Positions 25,573 to 34,285 of a stretch of 64,000 nt of DNA are shown in pieces (position 1 is the first letter of the stretch; the number at the start of each line of letters is the position of its first letter). The notes under the pieces were generated by a model. That model was not told where the DNA came from. It saw only the letters and a program-made list of their open reading frames with translations, and did not search any database. The stretch is from Plantibacter flavus. GTDB taxonomy: Bacteria > Actinomycetota > Actinomycetes > Actinomycetales > Microbacteriaceae. The DNA lies in the NCBI RefSeq assembly GCF_900177615.1, contig NZ_FXAP01000001.1:936825-1000824 (forward strand), in the 5' to 3' direction. Position numbers and translations under genes: made by a program.

Positions 25573-26123
25573 TGCTGCCCGTCGTTGGTCAGGATGGTGA
25601 GGACTTCGACGGGGACCCGGCCATGCGCACCGATGGCGTGTGGGATCATCGTGCTGAATTCCGCGGCATCGCCTGCTTCGACGATGATGAGCCGATCGCC
25701 GAGTCGGAGTTCGGCGGTGCCGGTGAGCACGGTGAACCAGTCCCGACCGGGATGCACCCCCGCTTCCTCCGCCGGTGGTGCTGGCGTGGTGATGCGCATC
25801 TTCGCCACGCTCAGGCCGTTGGGAGCGCGGTTGTTCGCGAGCGCCCACACGGTCATCCCGCGCTCGTGCACCTGACGAGGTCGGATCACGACGTCGGCGT
25901 CGTCCGTCGGTTCGATGAGCTGATCCACGCTCGCGTCCAACGCCCGGGCGATGGGGATCAGCTGGTCGAGGGCGATTCTCCGGGCCCCCGTCTCGATCCG
26001 GCTGAGGTTCGACGGACTCAGAAAGCTGCGTTCCGCGAGCGTGTCCAAGGACCAGCCGCGGGAGTGGCGGAGTGCTCTGATGCGCTGGCGGACGAGGCGG
26101 TCCACATCGGCTTCTTGCTTCAT
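25554..26123 (-). CDS. XRE-family regulator with C-terminal cupin
   Basis: 189 residues. HTH_3 domain (T-L-A-E-R-S-F-L-S-P-S-N-L-S-R-I-E, about residues 24-42) followed by a cupin domain (H-P-G-R-D-W-F-T-V-L-T-G-T-A-E-L). This architecture usually senses a small ligand and controls a neighbouring metabolic gene. ATG 26123 is chosen: TAGAAT on the minus strand ends 7 nt upstream, a leaderless arrangement, and an inverted repeat overlaps this start. Divergent from a methyltransferase gene 47 bp away, its probable target. Confidence 0.88.
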   Translation of the reverse strand: MKQEADVDRLVRQRIRALRHSRGWSLDTLAERSFLSPSNLSRIETGARRIALDQLIPIARALDASVDQLIEPTDDADVVIRPRQVHERGMTVWALANNRAPNGLSVAKMRITTPAPPAEEAGVHPGRDWFTVLTGTAELRLGDRLIIVEAGDAAEFSTMIPHAIGAHGRVPVEVLTILTNDGQHAHLPA

Positions 26124-26130
26124 AAGCAAG
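26114..26130. promoter_or_regulatory. Inverted repeat over the XRE-cupin start codon
   Basis: CTTGCTT-CAT-AAGCAAG is a perfect 7+7 bp palindrome whose centre is the start codon of the regulator (minus strand). A second short dyad, TGTC-CTATA-GACA, follows at 26137-26149 between the two divergent starts. Both suit autoregulation and control of the divergent methyltransferase gene. Confidence 0.5.
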
Positions 26131-26170
26131 ATTCTATGTCCTATAGACAAGGCGATCCTAGACTCGAAGC

Positions 26171-26980
26171 ATGCCCCACCAGCACACGACCCCTGACCAC
26201 GTCAACCCGCTCGCACGGCTCCTCGCCTTGGACGCGCTCGTGCATGAGGAGCTCATCAAGCAGGCCGTGGCAGTCGCGTTGTCCCATACGGATATCGCCT
26301 CCGTGGCGAGGATCATCGACGTGGGAGTCGGTACCGGCGCCGGCGCATTCGCCCTCGTGGAGGAGTACTCCGCCGCGCACGTCCTCGGTGTCGATCTCGA
26401 CGCGGACATGCTCGCCGGCGTCCGTCAGCGGGCGGACCACCGGGAGCTCGGCGACCGCATCAGCACCGCGCTCCTCGACGTCGGAGACCCCGATTTCGAC
26501 GCCGGTGTCGCGGATCTGATCTGGTCGTCGAACGTACTGCACGAGGTGCGCGATCCTGCCGTCGCGTTGAGGAACCTGTTCCGGAGTCTTCGACCGGGCG
26601 GTGTACTCGTCGTCATGGAGATGGATGCGTCACCATCCGTCCTCCCGCCGTCACTCCAGCCGGTGGAGCGCGCCCTTCGCGTGGCCGCAGGCGCAGACGG
26701 TCTGCGAGTCGATTGGTCCGGACCCCTGCGGGCCGCGGGCGTCGACCTGCTCGAGACGCGGACGGCGGCCAGCGATCAGCTCCTTCCAGCTGACGGCGCA
26801 GCAGGCGAGTATGCGGCGCTCGAGCTGCAGCGACTGCTCGACCATGCATCGCCCACCCTCACGGAGCAGATCGCCGCCGAGGTCCGCGACCTGGTTGCCG
26901 ACCTGTCCGGTAGCCATCGGCGCCTCACCGAGCTCCACATCCGCGGCACTCGTACGGTCTGGGTGGCTCGGCGCCTCTGA
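26171..26980 (+). CDS. Class I SAM-dependent methyltransferase
   Basis: 269 residues. Motif I is I-I-D-V-G-V-G-T-G-A-G-A; the acidic residue binding the ribose is in V-L-G-V-D-L-D; motif IV reads D-L-I-W-S-S-N-V-L-H, then L-R-P-G-G-V-L-V-V-M-E. Resembles UbiE/arsenite-methyltransferase-like enzymes in general form but lacks diagnostic residues. ATG 26171 lies 6 nt after TAGACT (26159-26164), a leaderless pattern. Probably regulated by the divergent XRE-cupin protein. Methyl acceptor unknown. Confidence 0.88.
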   Translation: MPHQHTTPDHVNPLARLLALDALVHEELIKQAVAVALSHTDIASVARIIDVGVGTGAGAFALVEEYSAAHVLGVDLDADMLAGVRQRADHRELGDRISTALLDVGDPDFDAGVADLIWSSNVLHEVRDPAVALRNLFRSLRPGGVLVVMEMDASPSVLPPSLQPVERALRVAAGADGLRVDWSGPLRAAGVDLLETRTAASDQLLPADGAAGEYAALELQRLLDHASPTLTEQIAAEVRDLVADLSGSHRRLTELHIRGTRTVWVARRL

Positions 26981-27051
26981 CGGCGCGTGTCCGATGATCG
27001 TGGCTGACCAGACCCGGTATGCGGAGTCATGGAGCGACGGCGACGGTCGAC

Positions 27052-27948
27052 TCAGGACGCGAGCGCCTCGTCGACCACGGCGAAGACTTCGTGATCCCAG
27101 GTGAGCGCGCGCTCCCACGGGAGGTCGAAGGCGTCGGCGAAGAAGATGCTGTGGACGTCGTCCTCGAAGGAACGGCGGACCACGCGGGGCAGGACGTCGA
27201 CCGGGACATCGTCGGCTCGGGCGCTCCGCAGGGCGACCAGGCCATCGTGCGGCCAGAGCTGCCGCGGCTCGGCTGCCGTGTGGAAGTGACCCGCCCCGAT
27301 TGCGGTGACGGCGACGCCATCGAGGAAGCCGGCCTGTGTCGTGTTCCACTCGCGCAGGAACCGGCGTGAGACCTCGTCGGCAGCGCCCTGTGAGTTCTCG
27401 GCGGCATAGCCGCTCGACCGCTCGAGGATCGTCGTGGTCCCCTCGTCGCCGTGGGCGTCGTGGACCGAGACCTCGCCGGTGAGCACGTCCCCGAGGAGTG
27501 ATCCCTCCCATGGGGTGCCGAGGGTGACGAGCCGGCCGATCGACGGGCCGGAGCCGCGCAACTCGCGGATCGCGGCACGAGAGAAGAGACCGCCCATGGA
27601 GTGGGCGACGAGGTCGACGCTCGCGAAGCCGTGTTCGTCGGACAACCATCGCAGGAACGCGGCCAGGCTCGTCCCGCCGGCGTCGATCCCACCGACGGCG
27701 TTGACGGTCACCTCGGCGGGCAGCACGATCGGGACGTCGGCGAACCCCTGCCAACCCGTGTCCTCGTGCACCTCCCCAGCCCCGAGGCGTGCCGGTGCGG
27801 TGAAGACCGGGATATCCCGCCCGAGCAGGTGCGCTCTCAGTGCGGTGAGGGTGTTCCCGGCGGCGAGGCCGGAGCCGGCGGCATGGTCCGGACCCGTGAA
27901 CGGGGTCACGGCCGCACCTCCTGACACGAGGACGATCGCATCGGCCAT
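27052..27948 (-). CDS. Lipase-like alpha/beta hydrolase
   Basis: 298 residues. Opens with I-V-L-V-S-G-G-A-A-V, then the nucleophile elbow A-H-S-M-G-G in a lipase-type context (V-D-L-V-A-H-S-M-G-G-L-F-S-R). A T-L-G-T-P-W segment follows, as in triacylglycerol lipases and PGAP1-like esterases. A catalytic Asp (P-H-D-G-L-V) and His (D-D-V-H-S-I) lie near the C-terminus. No signal peptide is seen, so it is probably intracellular. ATG 27948 has GGAAGGAG at proper distance. Ester substrate unknown. Confidence 0.85.
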   Translation of the reverse strand: MADAIVLVSGGAAVTPFTGPDHAAGSGLAAGNTLTALRAHLLGRDIPVFTAPARLGAGEVHEDTGWQGFADVPIVLPAEVTVNAVGGIDAGGTSLAAFLRWLSDEHGFASVDLVAHSMGGLFSRAAIRELRGSGPSIGRLVTLGTPWEGSLLGDVLTGEVSVHDAHGDEGTTTILERSSGYAAENSQGAADEVSRRFLREWNTTQAGFLDGVAVTAIGAGHFHTAAEPRQLWPHDGLVALRSARADDVPVDVLPRVVRRSFEDDVHSIFFADAFDLPWERALTWDHEVFAVVDEALAS

Positions 27949-27974
27949 GGTGCTCCTTCCGGCAGGCTACGACG

Positions 27975-29180
27975 TCAGCGTACTGGTCGGGCGAGGTCGA
28001 TCCGCAGTGCGTTGCGACGCACGTCGTCGATCGCGGTCGCGACCGCACCCTGCGCCACCATGTCGGCACCGAGTTCCGACGCGACGAGCAGGGGAGGTTC
28101 CGCGCTCATGTAGCGGGGGATGCGCTCCGACGCGACCTCGAGCAGTTGCGACATCGACGGGGCGATCCCGCCGGCGAACACGATGCGCTCGACGTCGAGC
28201 AACCCGCCCAGGACGGCGCTCATCCGCGCGATACGATCACCCATCCGGCGCACCAGGTCGAGCGCGACCGTGTCGCCCTGGTCCGCCGCAACGAGGACCG
28301 ACTGCGCATCCACCTGCGTGACCGGTATGCGGCTGAGCGGGCTGCTCTCCGGGAGCCCGCCGCTCTCGCGGTACTCACGACCCCAGTCGCGCAGGAGCGC
28401 GGCGATGCCTCGCGACGAACCGACGCCGTCGACGAGGTCGAGGAGGTGCAGCTCGCCCGCCCGGCCGCGACCGCGCACGAGACGACCGTCGACGACGTAT
28501 CCGGCGCCGAGCCGCTCACCGGTGACGACCGTGATGTAGGAGTCGACGCCGACACCGGCGCCGATCGCGCCCTCGGCGACGGCGGCGAGGTTGGCATCGT
28601 TGTCGGTGACGACCGCGCAGCCGTGGTCGCGGATGCGCTCACCGAGCCGAGGGTTCATCCGATCCCAGAAGACGTTGCCCTCGGGTGACCGCCCGAGCGC
28701 GTCGATGGGGGCCGGGACGCCGAGCACGATACAGAGCGGCGGCTTCGGTCCGCATTGCCGCACGACCTCGTCGATCGCTGATTCGACGGCGTCGACCCGT
28801 GCCTCAGCGGTGGCCGCCGGATCGACGGTGTGATGCGACCTCGCGAGTTCCCGACCGCGGAGGTCTGCGGCGATGGCGGTGATGGAATGGGCTCCGGCGT
28901 CGACACCGACGACGATCCCGGCGTCGAGGCGCAGCTCGTAGCGACGGGCGGGGCGACCCTTCCGATAGGCGGCACCGGCCTGACGTGCGTCGTCGAGTTC
29001 CGTCAGCCACCCCAGTCCGATGAGTTCATCGGAGAGCGTGATCGCCGTCGATCGTGACAACCCGGTGGCGGAGATGACGTCCGCCGCGGTGAACGCGGAC
29101 GTCGCCCAGGCGTGATCGAGGACGGCGGTGATGCTGGAGGAGCGCGGCTCCGCTGCCCGCTCCGTCGTCGTCGCTTCCAT
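27975..29180 (-). CDS. ROK family transcriptional regulator
   Basis: 401 residues. N-terminal winged helix (T-A-A-D-V-I-S-A-T-G-L-S-R-S-T-A-I-T-L, about residues 30-50) followed by a ROK sugar-kinase-like domain with V-V-G-V-D-A-G-A-H-S and F-A-G-G-I-A-P. The cysteine-rich zinc motif usual in ROK proteins (C-x-C-G-x-x-G-C) is absent; the place reads G-R-A-G-E-L-H-L-L-D-L-V-D-G, so it may not bind zinc. ATG 29180 is preferred to the TTG at 29189. Divergent from the ABC/alpha-glucosidase operon, which it probably represses until a glucoside binds. Confidence 0.9.
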   Translation of the reverse strand: MEATTTERAAEPRSSSITAVLDHAWATSAFTAADVISATGLSRSTAITLSDELIGLGWLTELDDARQAGAAYRKGRPARRYELRLDAGIVVGVDAGAHSITAIAADLRGRELARSHHTVDPAATAEARVDAVESAIDEVVRQCGPKPPLCIVLGVPAPIDALGRSPEGNVFWDRMNPRLGERIRDHGCAVVTDNDANLAAVAEGAIGAGVGVDSYITVVTGERLGAGYVVDGRLVRGRGRAGELHLLDLVDGVGSSRGIAALLRDWGREYRESGGLPESSPLSRIPVTQVDAQSVLVAADQGDTVALDLVRRMGDRIARMSAVLGGLLDVERIVFAGGIAPSMSQLLEVASERIPRYMSAEPPLLVASELGADMVAQGAVATAIDDVRRNALRIDLARPVR

Positions 29181-29254
29181 GACCGACAACGATATCCACG
29201 ATCCGCAGGCCGCGCGCGGAGGCCGAGCCGGGGAGGCACTCCAGCGCGCGCAGA

Positions 29255-29272
29255 ACCGTGAACGATCACGGT
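29255..29272. promoter_or_regulatory. Operator candidate between ROK regulator and ABC operon
   Basis: ACCGTGA-ACGA-TCACGGT is a perfect 7+7 bp palindrome, 74 bp upstream of the ROK start codon. A promoter-like pair TTGACC (29307) and CAGAGT (29330) with 17-bp spacing follows on the plus strand, in front of the sugar-binding protein gene. Confidence 0.55.
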
Positions 29273-29406
29273 GTCCGACCCCTGGATGTCGTGATGCAAC
29301 CGGTGCTTGACCAGACGTCGAACGGATGGCAGAGTTTCCGTCATCAGTTGATTTACTCTCTGTATTTAGTCAGCGGATCCATCGAGGGTTCCGCGGAAGG
29401 ACAATG

Positions 29407-30705
29407 ATGTCGAACCCACTGAAACGCGCGATACGCGCCACGGCCGGAGTGGCGGGTGTGGCGCTCCTGGCCAGCGTCCTCGTCGGTTGCTCGAGTGATG
29501 GTCGCGAGACCATCCACTTCACGTTCAGCAAGCGTGAGGCGTTCACCTTCATGAACCAGGCCGTCGCGGACTACAACGCCTCGCAGCAGCAGTACGAGGT
29601 CGTCATGGACACCTCGGGGCCCGATCCACTCGCGGCGAGCTTCGTCCGCGGCAACCCGCCGGACCTCATGCTCTCGAACTACAACCACGAGGTGTCGCGT
29701 TTCGTCGAACGGTGCGCCCTCTCCGACCTGTCCGACACGACGGCGGCGGCGTCCATCCGCGACGACCTCCAGCCGTTGCTCGACCAGTACGGCGTGTGCC
29801 AGGGACGCACGAGCGCGCTGCCCTACTCGGTGATGGCCGCTTCCGTCATCTACAACAAGACGATCTTCGCCGAGTACGGCCTCGAGGTGCCGACGACGTG
29901 GAGTGAACTGATCGCCGTCTCCGACACGCTGAAGGCGGCCGGCGTGGCGCCGTTCTACGCGACGTTCGCCGATGCCTGGACCGCCAACCAGGGCTGGTTC
30001 GACTACTCGGTCGGTGGCGCCGTCGACATCCCGGACTTCTACGACCGGCTCGCGGAGGAAGGCACCGAGGTGGGACCGGATGCTCCGGTCTCCTTCGAGA
30101 AGGACTTCCTGGAGCCCATCGAGAAGATGCAGCTGCTCGCGAAGGAGTACACGCAGGCTGATGCGCCGAGTCGCACCTACGACGCCGGCAACGTCGCCTT
30201 CGCCGAGGGCAAGGGCGCCATGTACCTGCAGGGCCCGTGGGCGTTCAGCCAGATCGCACTCACCGCACCGGATCTCGACCTCGGGACCTTCCCGCTGCCG
30301 ATGACCGAAGACCCGAAGGACCTCAAGGTCCGCGTCAACCTCGACCTCGTCACCATCATCCCCGAAGAGGCGAAGAATCCCGAGGGTGCCCGCGACTTCC
30401 TCGAGTACCTCTTCCAGCCGGAGGTCATCCAGGCCTACAACGAATCGCAGCTCGGGTTCGTCCCGACGGACGACGGCAAGGCTCCCGACGACCCGCGAGT
30501 CGCGGGCATGATCCCGTACTACGACGCTGGCGCGTTCTACCAGGGCCCGGGCGTGCTCAACCCCCGCGCCATCCCGACCGAGAACTACGCGCAGTCGCTG
30601 GTCCTCGGCACCAACGCGGCGTCGATGCTCCGCACCATGGACGCGGACTGGGCACGACTCGCGTTCCGACAGCCGCCCGTCACGAGCAAGGAGGGTTCCG
30701 AATGA
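29407..30705 (+). CDS. Sugar ABC transporter, substrate-binding lipoprotein
   Basis: 432 residues. Lipoprotein signal with lipobox L-V-G-C (Cys at about residue 28), then a family-1 extracellular solute-binding fold: G-N-P-P-D-L-M-L, Y-N-K-T-I-F-A-E-Y-G-L-E-V-P-T-T-W and a G-A-M-Y-L-Q-G-P-W-A segment, all typical of oligosaccharide binders. Two adjacent ATGs (29404, 29407) exist; the second has better spacing from GGAAGG. Followed by two permeases and a GH13 glucosidase in one operon, so it probably binds a maltose/trehalose-like alpha-glucoside. No ATPase gene is included; a shared MsiK-type ATPase is likely elsewhere. Confidence 0.93.
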   Translation: MSNPLKRAIRATAGVAGVALLASVLVGCSSDGRETIHFTFSKREAFTFMNQAVADYNASQQQYEVVMDTSGPDPLAASFVRGNPPDLMLSNYNHEVSRFVERCALSDLSDTTAAASIRDDLQPLLDQYGVCQGRTSALPYSVMAASVIYNKTIFAEYGLEVPTTWSELIAVSDTLKAAGVAPFYATFADAWTANQGWFDYSVGGAVDIPDFYDRLAEEGTEVGPDAPVSFEKDFLEPIEKMQLLAKEYTQADAPSRTYDAGNVAFAEGKGAMYLQGPWAFSQIALTAPDLDLGTFPLPMTEDPKDLKVRVNLDLVTIIPEEAKNPEGARDFLEYLFQPEVIQAYNESQLGFVPTDDGKAPDDPRVAGMIPYYDAGAFYQGPGVLNPRAIPTENYAQSLVLGTNAASMLRTMDADWARLAFRQPPVTSKEGSE

Positions 30706-31613
30706 GCGCCACCACATCGATCGTGACCGGGGGAGACCCGAAGGTCCGACGCAGCACCAAACGGGTCGAACCGATCTACTACTTCTTCCTCTTCCCGGCC
30801 GTCATCCTGTTCACGCTCGCGATCACGCTCCCCGGCGTCGTCGGCATCTTCTTCAGCTTCACCGACTCCATCGGGATCGGCGACTGGGAGTTCATCGGTT
30901 TCACGAACTACATCGCCGCGTTCAGCGACCCTGCCATCCTCACGAGCTTCCTCTTCACCTTCGGATTCTCGCTCGTGACGGTCATCGCGGTGAACGTCAT
31001 TGCGTTCCTGCTCGCGGTCGGCCTGACCGCGAAGATCCTCTTCAAGATGGGGCTCCGCGGGATCTTCGTCATCCCGATGGTCATCTCGGGCATCATCATC
31101 GCCTACGTGTTCCAGTTCCTCTTCATGAACTCGGTACCGGCCGCCGGCTCGGCGCTCGGGATCCCGTTCCTCGAGACGAGCATCCTCTCCAACCCGGACC
31201 TGGCCTGGCTCGGCATCGTGATCGTGACGGCCTGGCAGTCGATCCCGGGCACGCTGCTCATCTACATCGCTGGCCTCCTCGCGGTCCCCGGTGACGTCTA
31301 CGAGGCAGCGTCGCTCGACGGCGCGAACAAGCGCCAGCAGCTGCTGCGGATCACCCTGCCGCTGGTCATGGGATACGTCGTGATCAACGTGATCCTCGGC
31401 TTCAAGAACTACCTGAACGCCTACGACATCATCGTCGGCCTGACCAACGGTGGCCCGGGCACCTCCACGCGGAGCATCTCGATGACGATCATCCGCGGGT
31501 TCCAGACGGGTGACTACGCCTACCAGATGGCCACAGCCACCCTGTTCTTCATCATCACGATCATCATCGCCCTCGTGCAACTCTCGGCGACGCGCGGAAG
31601 GAACGCACTCTGA
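30702..31613 (+). CDS. Sugar ABC transporter permease (MalF/UgpA type)
   Basis: 303 residues, six predicted helices. The permease coupling loop is clear: E-A-A-S-L-D-G-A-N-K-R-Q-Q-L-L-R-I-T-L-P-L. ATG overlaps the stop of the binding protein gene (ATGA), and its own stop overlaps the next permease gene. Forms the inner-membrane channel with that partner. Confidence 0.94.
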   Translation: MSATTSIVTGGDPKVRRSTKRVEPIYYFFLFPAVILFTLAITLPGVVGIFFSFTDSIGIGDWEFIGFTNYIAAFSDPAILTSFLFTFGFSLVTVIAVNVIAFLLAVGLTAKILFKMGLRGIFVIPMVISGIIIAYVFQFLFMNSVPAAGSALGIPFLETSILSNPDLAWLGIVIVTAWQSIPGTLLIYIAGLLAVPGDVYEAASLDGANKRQQLLRITLPLVMGYVVINVILGFKNYLNAYDIIVGLTNGGPGTSTRSISMTIIRGFQTGDYAYQMATATLFFIITIIIALVQLSATRGRNAL

Positions 31614-32506
31614 TGGCCACGCCAACCGTGCTCAGCACCCAGTCCATCACCACGGCGAACGCCACCCCGAAACAGCGGACGAGGGGAGAGCGGGTGAGCT
31701 GGTCGACGACGATCATCCTGCTGCTCTGCGCCGTGACCGTCCTGCTGCCGCTCTACGTGACGATCTCGATGGCGTTCAAGACCGACACCCAGTCGGTCGA
31801 CGGCAACGCCTTCTCGCTTCCGGCGCCGTTCAGCATCGACGGCTTCGTCCAGGCGTGGACCCTCACGAAGTTCCCGGTCGGCTTCGCGATGTCGCTCCTC
31901 GTCACCGCAGGGACCGTGGTCGCGACCATCATCCTGGCCTCCTTCGCCGCGTACGCCATCGTGCGCAACTGGGATCGCCGACTGTTCCGGTTCTCGTTCT
32001 TCTACCTGCTCGCCGCGATGTTCATCCCGTTCCCGGTCGTTGCACTGCCGCAGATCCAGCTGACCGGTCGTGTCGGACTCGACAACCCGTTCGGCGTGAT
32101 CATCCTCGCCACGATGTTCCAGCTGAGCTTCAGCGTGCTGCTGTTCACGGCGTTCCTGCGATCGATCCCGATCGAACTCGAGGAGAGTGCGCGCATCGAC
32201 GGTGCGAGCACCTGGCAGACGTTCTGGAGACTGATCTTCCCGCTCCTGGCTCCCATGAGCGCCACGGTCGGCATCTTCGCGTTCCTCTACGCCTGGAACG
32301 ACTTCATGATGCCGTCGCTGATCATCTCGGACGCGGGACTCCAGACCCTCCCGGTGCGGCAGAACCTCTTCCAGACCCAGTTCAGCAGCAACTACAACGT
32401 CGCCTTCGCCTCGTACCTGATGGCGATGGCCCCCGCGATCATCGCCTACCTGTTCGCACAGCGTTGGGTGATGTCGGGCGTCACCCAGGGTGCCGTCAAG
32501 GGGTGA
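31613..32506 (+). CDS. Sugar ABC transporter permease (MalG/UgpE type)
   Basis: 297 residues, six predicted helices. EAA loop reads E-E-S-A-R-I-D-G-A-S-T-W-Q-T-F-W-R-L-I-F-P-L. TGATG overlap with the upstream permease gene. Second half of the channel of the ROK-controlled importer; the alpha-glucosidase gene follows after 61 bp. Confidence 0.94.
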   Translation: MATPTVLSTQSITTANATPKQRTRGERVSWSTTIILLLCAVTVLLPLYVTISMAFKTDTQSVDGNAFSLPAPFSIDGFVQAWTLTKFPVGFAMSLLVTAGTVVATIILASFAAYAIVRNWDRRLFRFSFFYLLAAMFIPFPVVALPQIQLTGRVGLDNPFGVIILATMFQLSFSVLLFTAFLRSIPIELEESARIDGASTWQTFWRLIFPLLAPMSATVGIFAFLYAWNDFMMPSLIISDAGLQTLPVRQNLFQTQFSSNYNVAFASYLMAMAPAIIAYLFAQRWVMSGVTQGAVKG

Positions 32507-32567
32507 CCCGTCAGACGGACTGACACCAGATCCATCCACCACCAGAGAGACCGAGGACCACGCCGTC

Positions 32568-34280
32568 ATGACCGACGCACTACTCGTCGACACCGACACC
32601 GACACCGACACTGAGTCCGCCGACGCCCGGCGGACGGCCGCCGCCACCTGGTGGCGTCAGGCCGCCGTGTACCAGATCTACCCGCGGAGCTTCGCCGACG
32701 CGGACGGGGACGGTCTCGGCGACCTGCCGGGCATCCGTTCCCGGGTCGACTACCTCGCCGAGCTCGGGATCGACGCGGTCTGGCTCAGTCCGTTCTACCC
32801 CTCGGCGCTGGCCGACGGCGGGTACGACGTCGCGGACTACCGCGACGTCGACCCGCGGCTCGGCACGCTGGAGGACTTCGACGAGCTGATCGCTGCCCTG
32901 CACGAGCGCGGTATCCGGGTCATCGTCGACATCGTGCCGAACCACACCTCGGATCTGCACGAGTGGTTCCAGGAGGCGCTCGCCGCCGGCCGCGCGTCGG
33001 CGGCTCGCGACCGGTACGTCTTCCGCGAGGGGAAGGGAGCATCGGGGGAGGAACCGCCCACCGACTGGGAGTCGGTCTTCGGTGGCCCCGCCTGGGAGCG
33101 GGTCGAGGACGGCCAGTGGTACTTCCACAACTTCGCCACCGAGCAGCCGGACCTCAACTGGGACCACCCCGAGGTCCGCGCCGACTTCCTGAAGACGTTG
33201 CGGTTCTGGTCGGATCGGGGCGTGGACGGCTTCCGGATCGACGTCGCGCACATGCTCACGAAGGACCTCACCGAACCACTGCCGAGTCGAGCTGAACTGG
33301 AGCAGATGCCGCAGGACGGCAACCATCCGCTCCTCGACCGTGACGACGTGCACGAGGTGTACGCCGAATGGCGGCGGGTGTTCGAGGAGTACGACCCGCC
33401 GCGCACCGCGGTCGCCGAAGCGTGGGTGAGTTCGCCGGAGCGTCGGGCCAAGTACGCATCGGCGGAGGGGCTCGGCCAGGCCTTCAACTTCGACCTGCTC
33501 GAGGCGGACTTCGATGCAGCCGAGTTCCGCACGGTCATCACCGACAACCTGGCACAGGCGGCGGAGACGGGGTCGTCGACGACGTGGGTGCTGTCCAACC
33601 ACGATGTGACCCGTCACGCCACGCGGTACGGACTCCCACCCCTGGCCGGGCGACCGGTGAAGCAGGGCACCGAGTGGGTCGCGGCGGGTGGTCCCCAGAC
33701 CGACATCGATCGCGACCGGGGGCTCAGACGCGCGCGAGCGGCGACGCTCCTGCTCCTCGGGCTTCCCGGCAGCACCTACCTCTACCAGGGCGAGGAGCTC
33801 GGCCTGCAGGAGGTCGCCGCGATCACGGCGGAGCAGCGTCAGGACCCCGCGTTCTTCCGCGGCGGCGAGTACGACGGGCTGGGGCGCGACGGTTGCCGCG
33901 TGCCGCTGCCGTGGTCGGCGGACGGACCGGCCTTCGGCTTCGGGGGTGCGGTCGCGCACCTGCCGCAACCGGCGTGGTTCGCCGAGTACGCGGTCGACGT
34001 GGAGGCTGCGGATCCGACCTCGACGCTCTCGCTCTACCGCGAGGCACTCCGACTGCGAAGGCTGCTCCAGACCGGGGAGCACCTCGAGTGGGTCGAGACG
34101 GGGCGGACGGACGTCGTCCGATTCGCGCGACCGAACGGTTGGCAGGTCGTGACGAACTTCGGGACCGAGCCGTTCCCGCTCGAGGCGGAGCACGACGCCG
34201 TCGTCCTGGGCGCCATCCAGGCCGGTGCGGTCCCGGGGGAGTCCACCGTGTGGACCATGCCCGACGTCCTGTCGGAGTGA
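32568..34280 (+). CDS. GH13 alpha-glucosidase (oligo-1,6-/alpha-1,4-glucosidase type)
   Basis: 570 residues, cytoplasmic (no signal). GH13 motifs: Y-Q-I-Y-P-R-S-F-A-D near the start, D-I-V-P-N-H-T, G-F-R-I-D-V-A-H (nucleophile Asp225), V-A-E-A-W-V (acid/base Glu284) and S-N-H-D-V (Asp346). The N-terminal D-T-D-T-D-T-D repeat comes from a short hexanucleotide repeat (32589-32612) and lies before the fold. ATG 32568 is taken as start, with GAGGA about 13 nt upstream, a slightly long spacing. It would hydrolyse the alpha-glucosides brought in by the preceding ABC importer. Confidence 0.94.
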   Translation: MTDALLVDTDTDTDTESADARRTAAATWWRQAAVYQIYPRSFADADGDGLGDLPGIRSRVDYLAELGIDAVWLSPFYPSALADGGYDVADYRDVDPRLGTLEDFDELIAALHERGIRVIVDIVPNHTSDLHEWFQEALAAGRASAARDRYVFREGKGASGEEPPTDWESVFGGPAWERVEDGQWYFHNFATEQPDLNWDHPEVRADFLKTLRFWSDRGVDGFRIDVAHMLTKDLTEPLPSRAELEQMPQDGNHPLLDRDDVHEVYAEWRRVFEEYDPPRTAVAEAWVSSPERRAKYASAEGLGQAFNFDLLEADFDAAEFRTVITDNLAQAAETGSSTTWVLSNHDVTRHATRYGLPPLAGRPVKQGTEWVAAGGPQTDIDRDRGLRRARAATLLLLGLPGSTYLYQGEELGLQEVAAITAEQRQDPAFFRGGEYDGLGRDGCRVPLPWSADGPAFGFGGAVAHLPQPAWFAEYAVDVEAADPTSTLSLYREALRLRRLLQTGEHLEWVETGRTDVVRFARPNGWQVVTNFGTEPFPLEAEHDAVVLGAIQAGAVPGESTVWTMPDVLSE

Positions 34281-34285
34281 CGTGC

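Noticed and set aside
32589-32612. GACACC hexanucleotide repeat as a phase-variable tract
   Set aside because: Only four units, in a multiple of three, so slippage would not change the frame; it merely encodes a Asp-Thr run before the enzyme fold.
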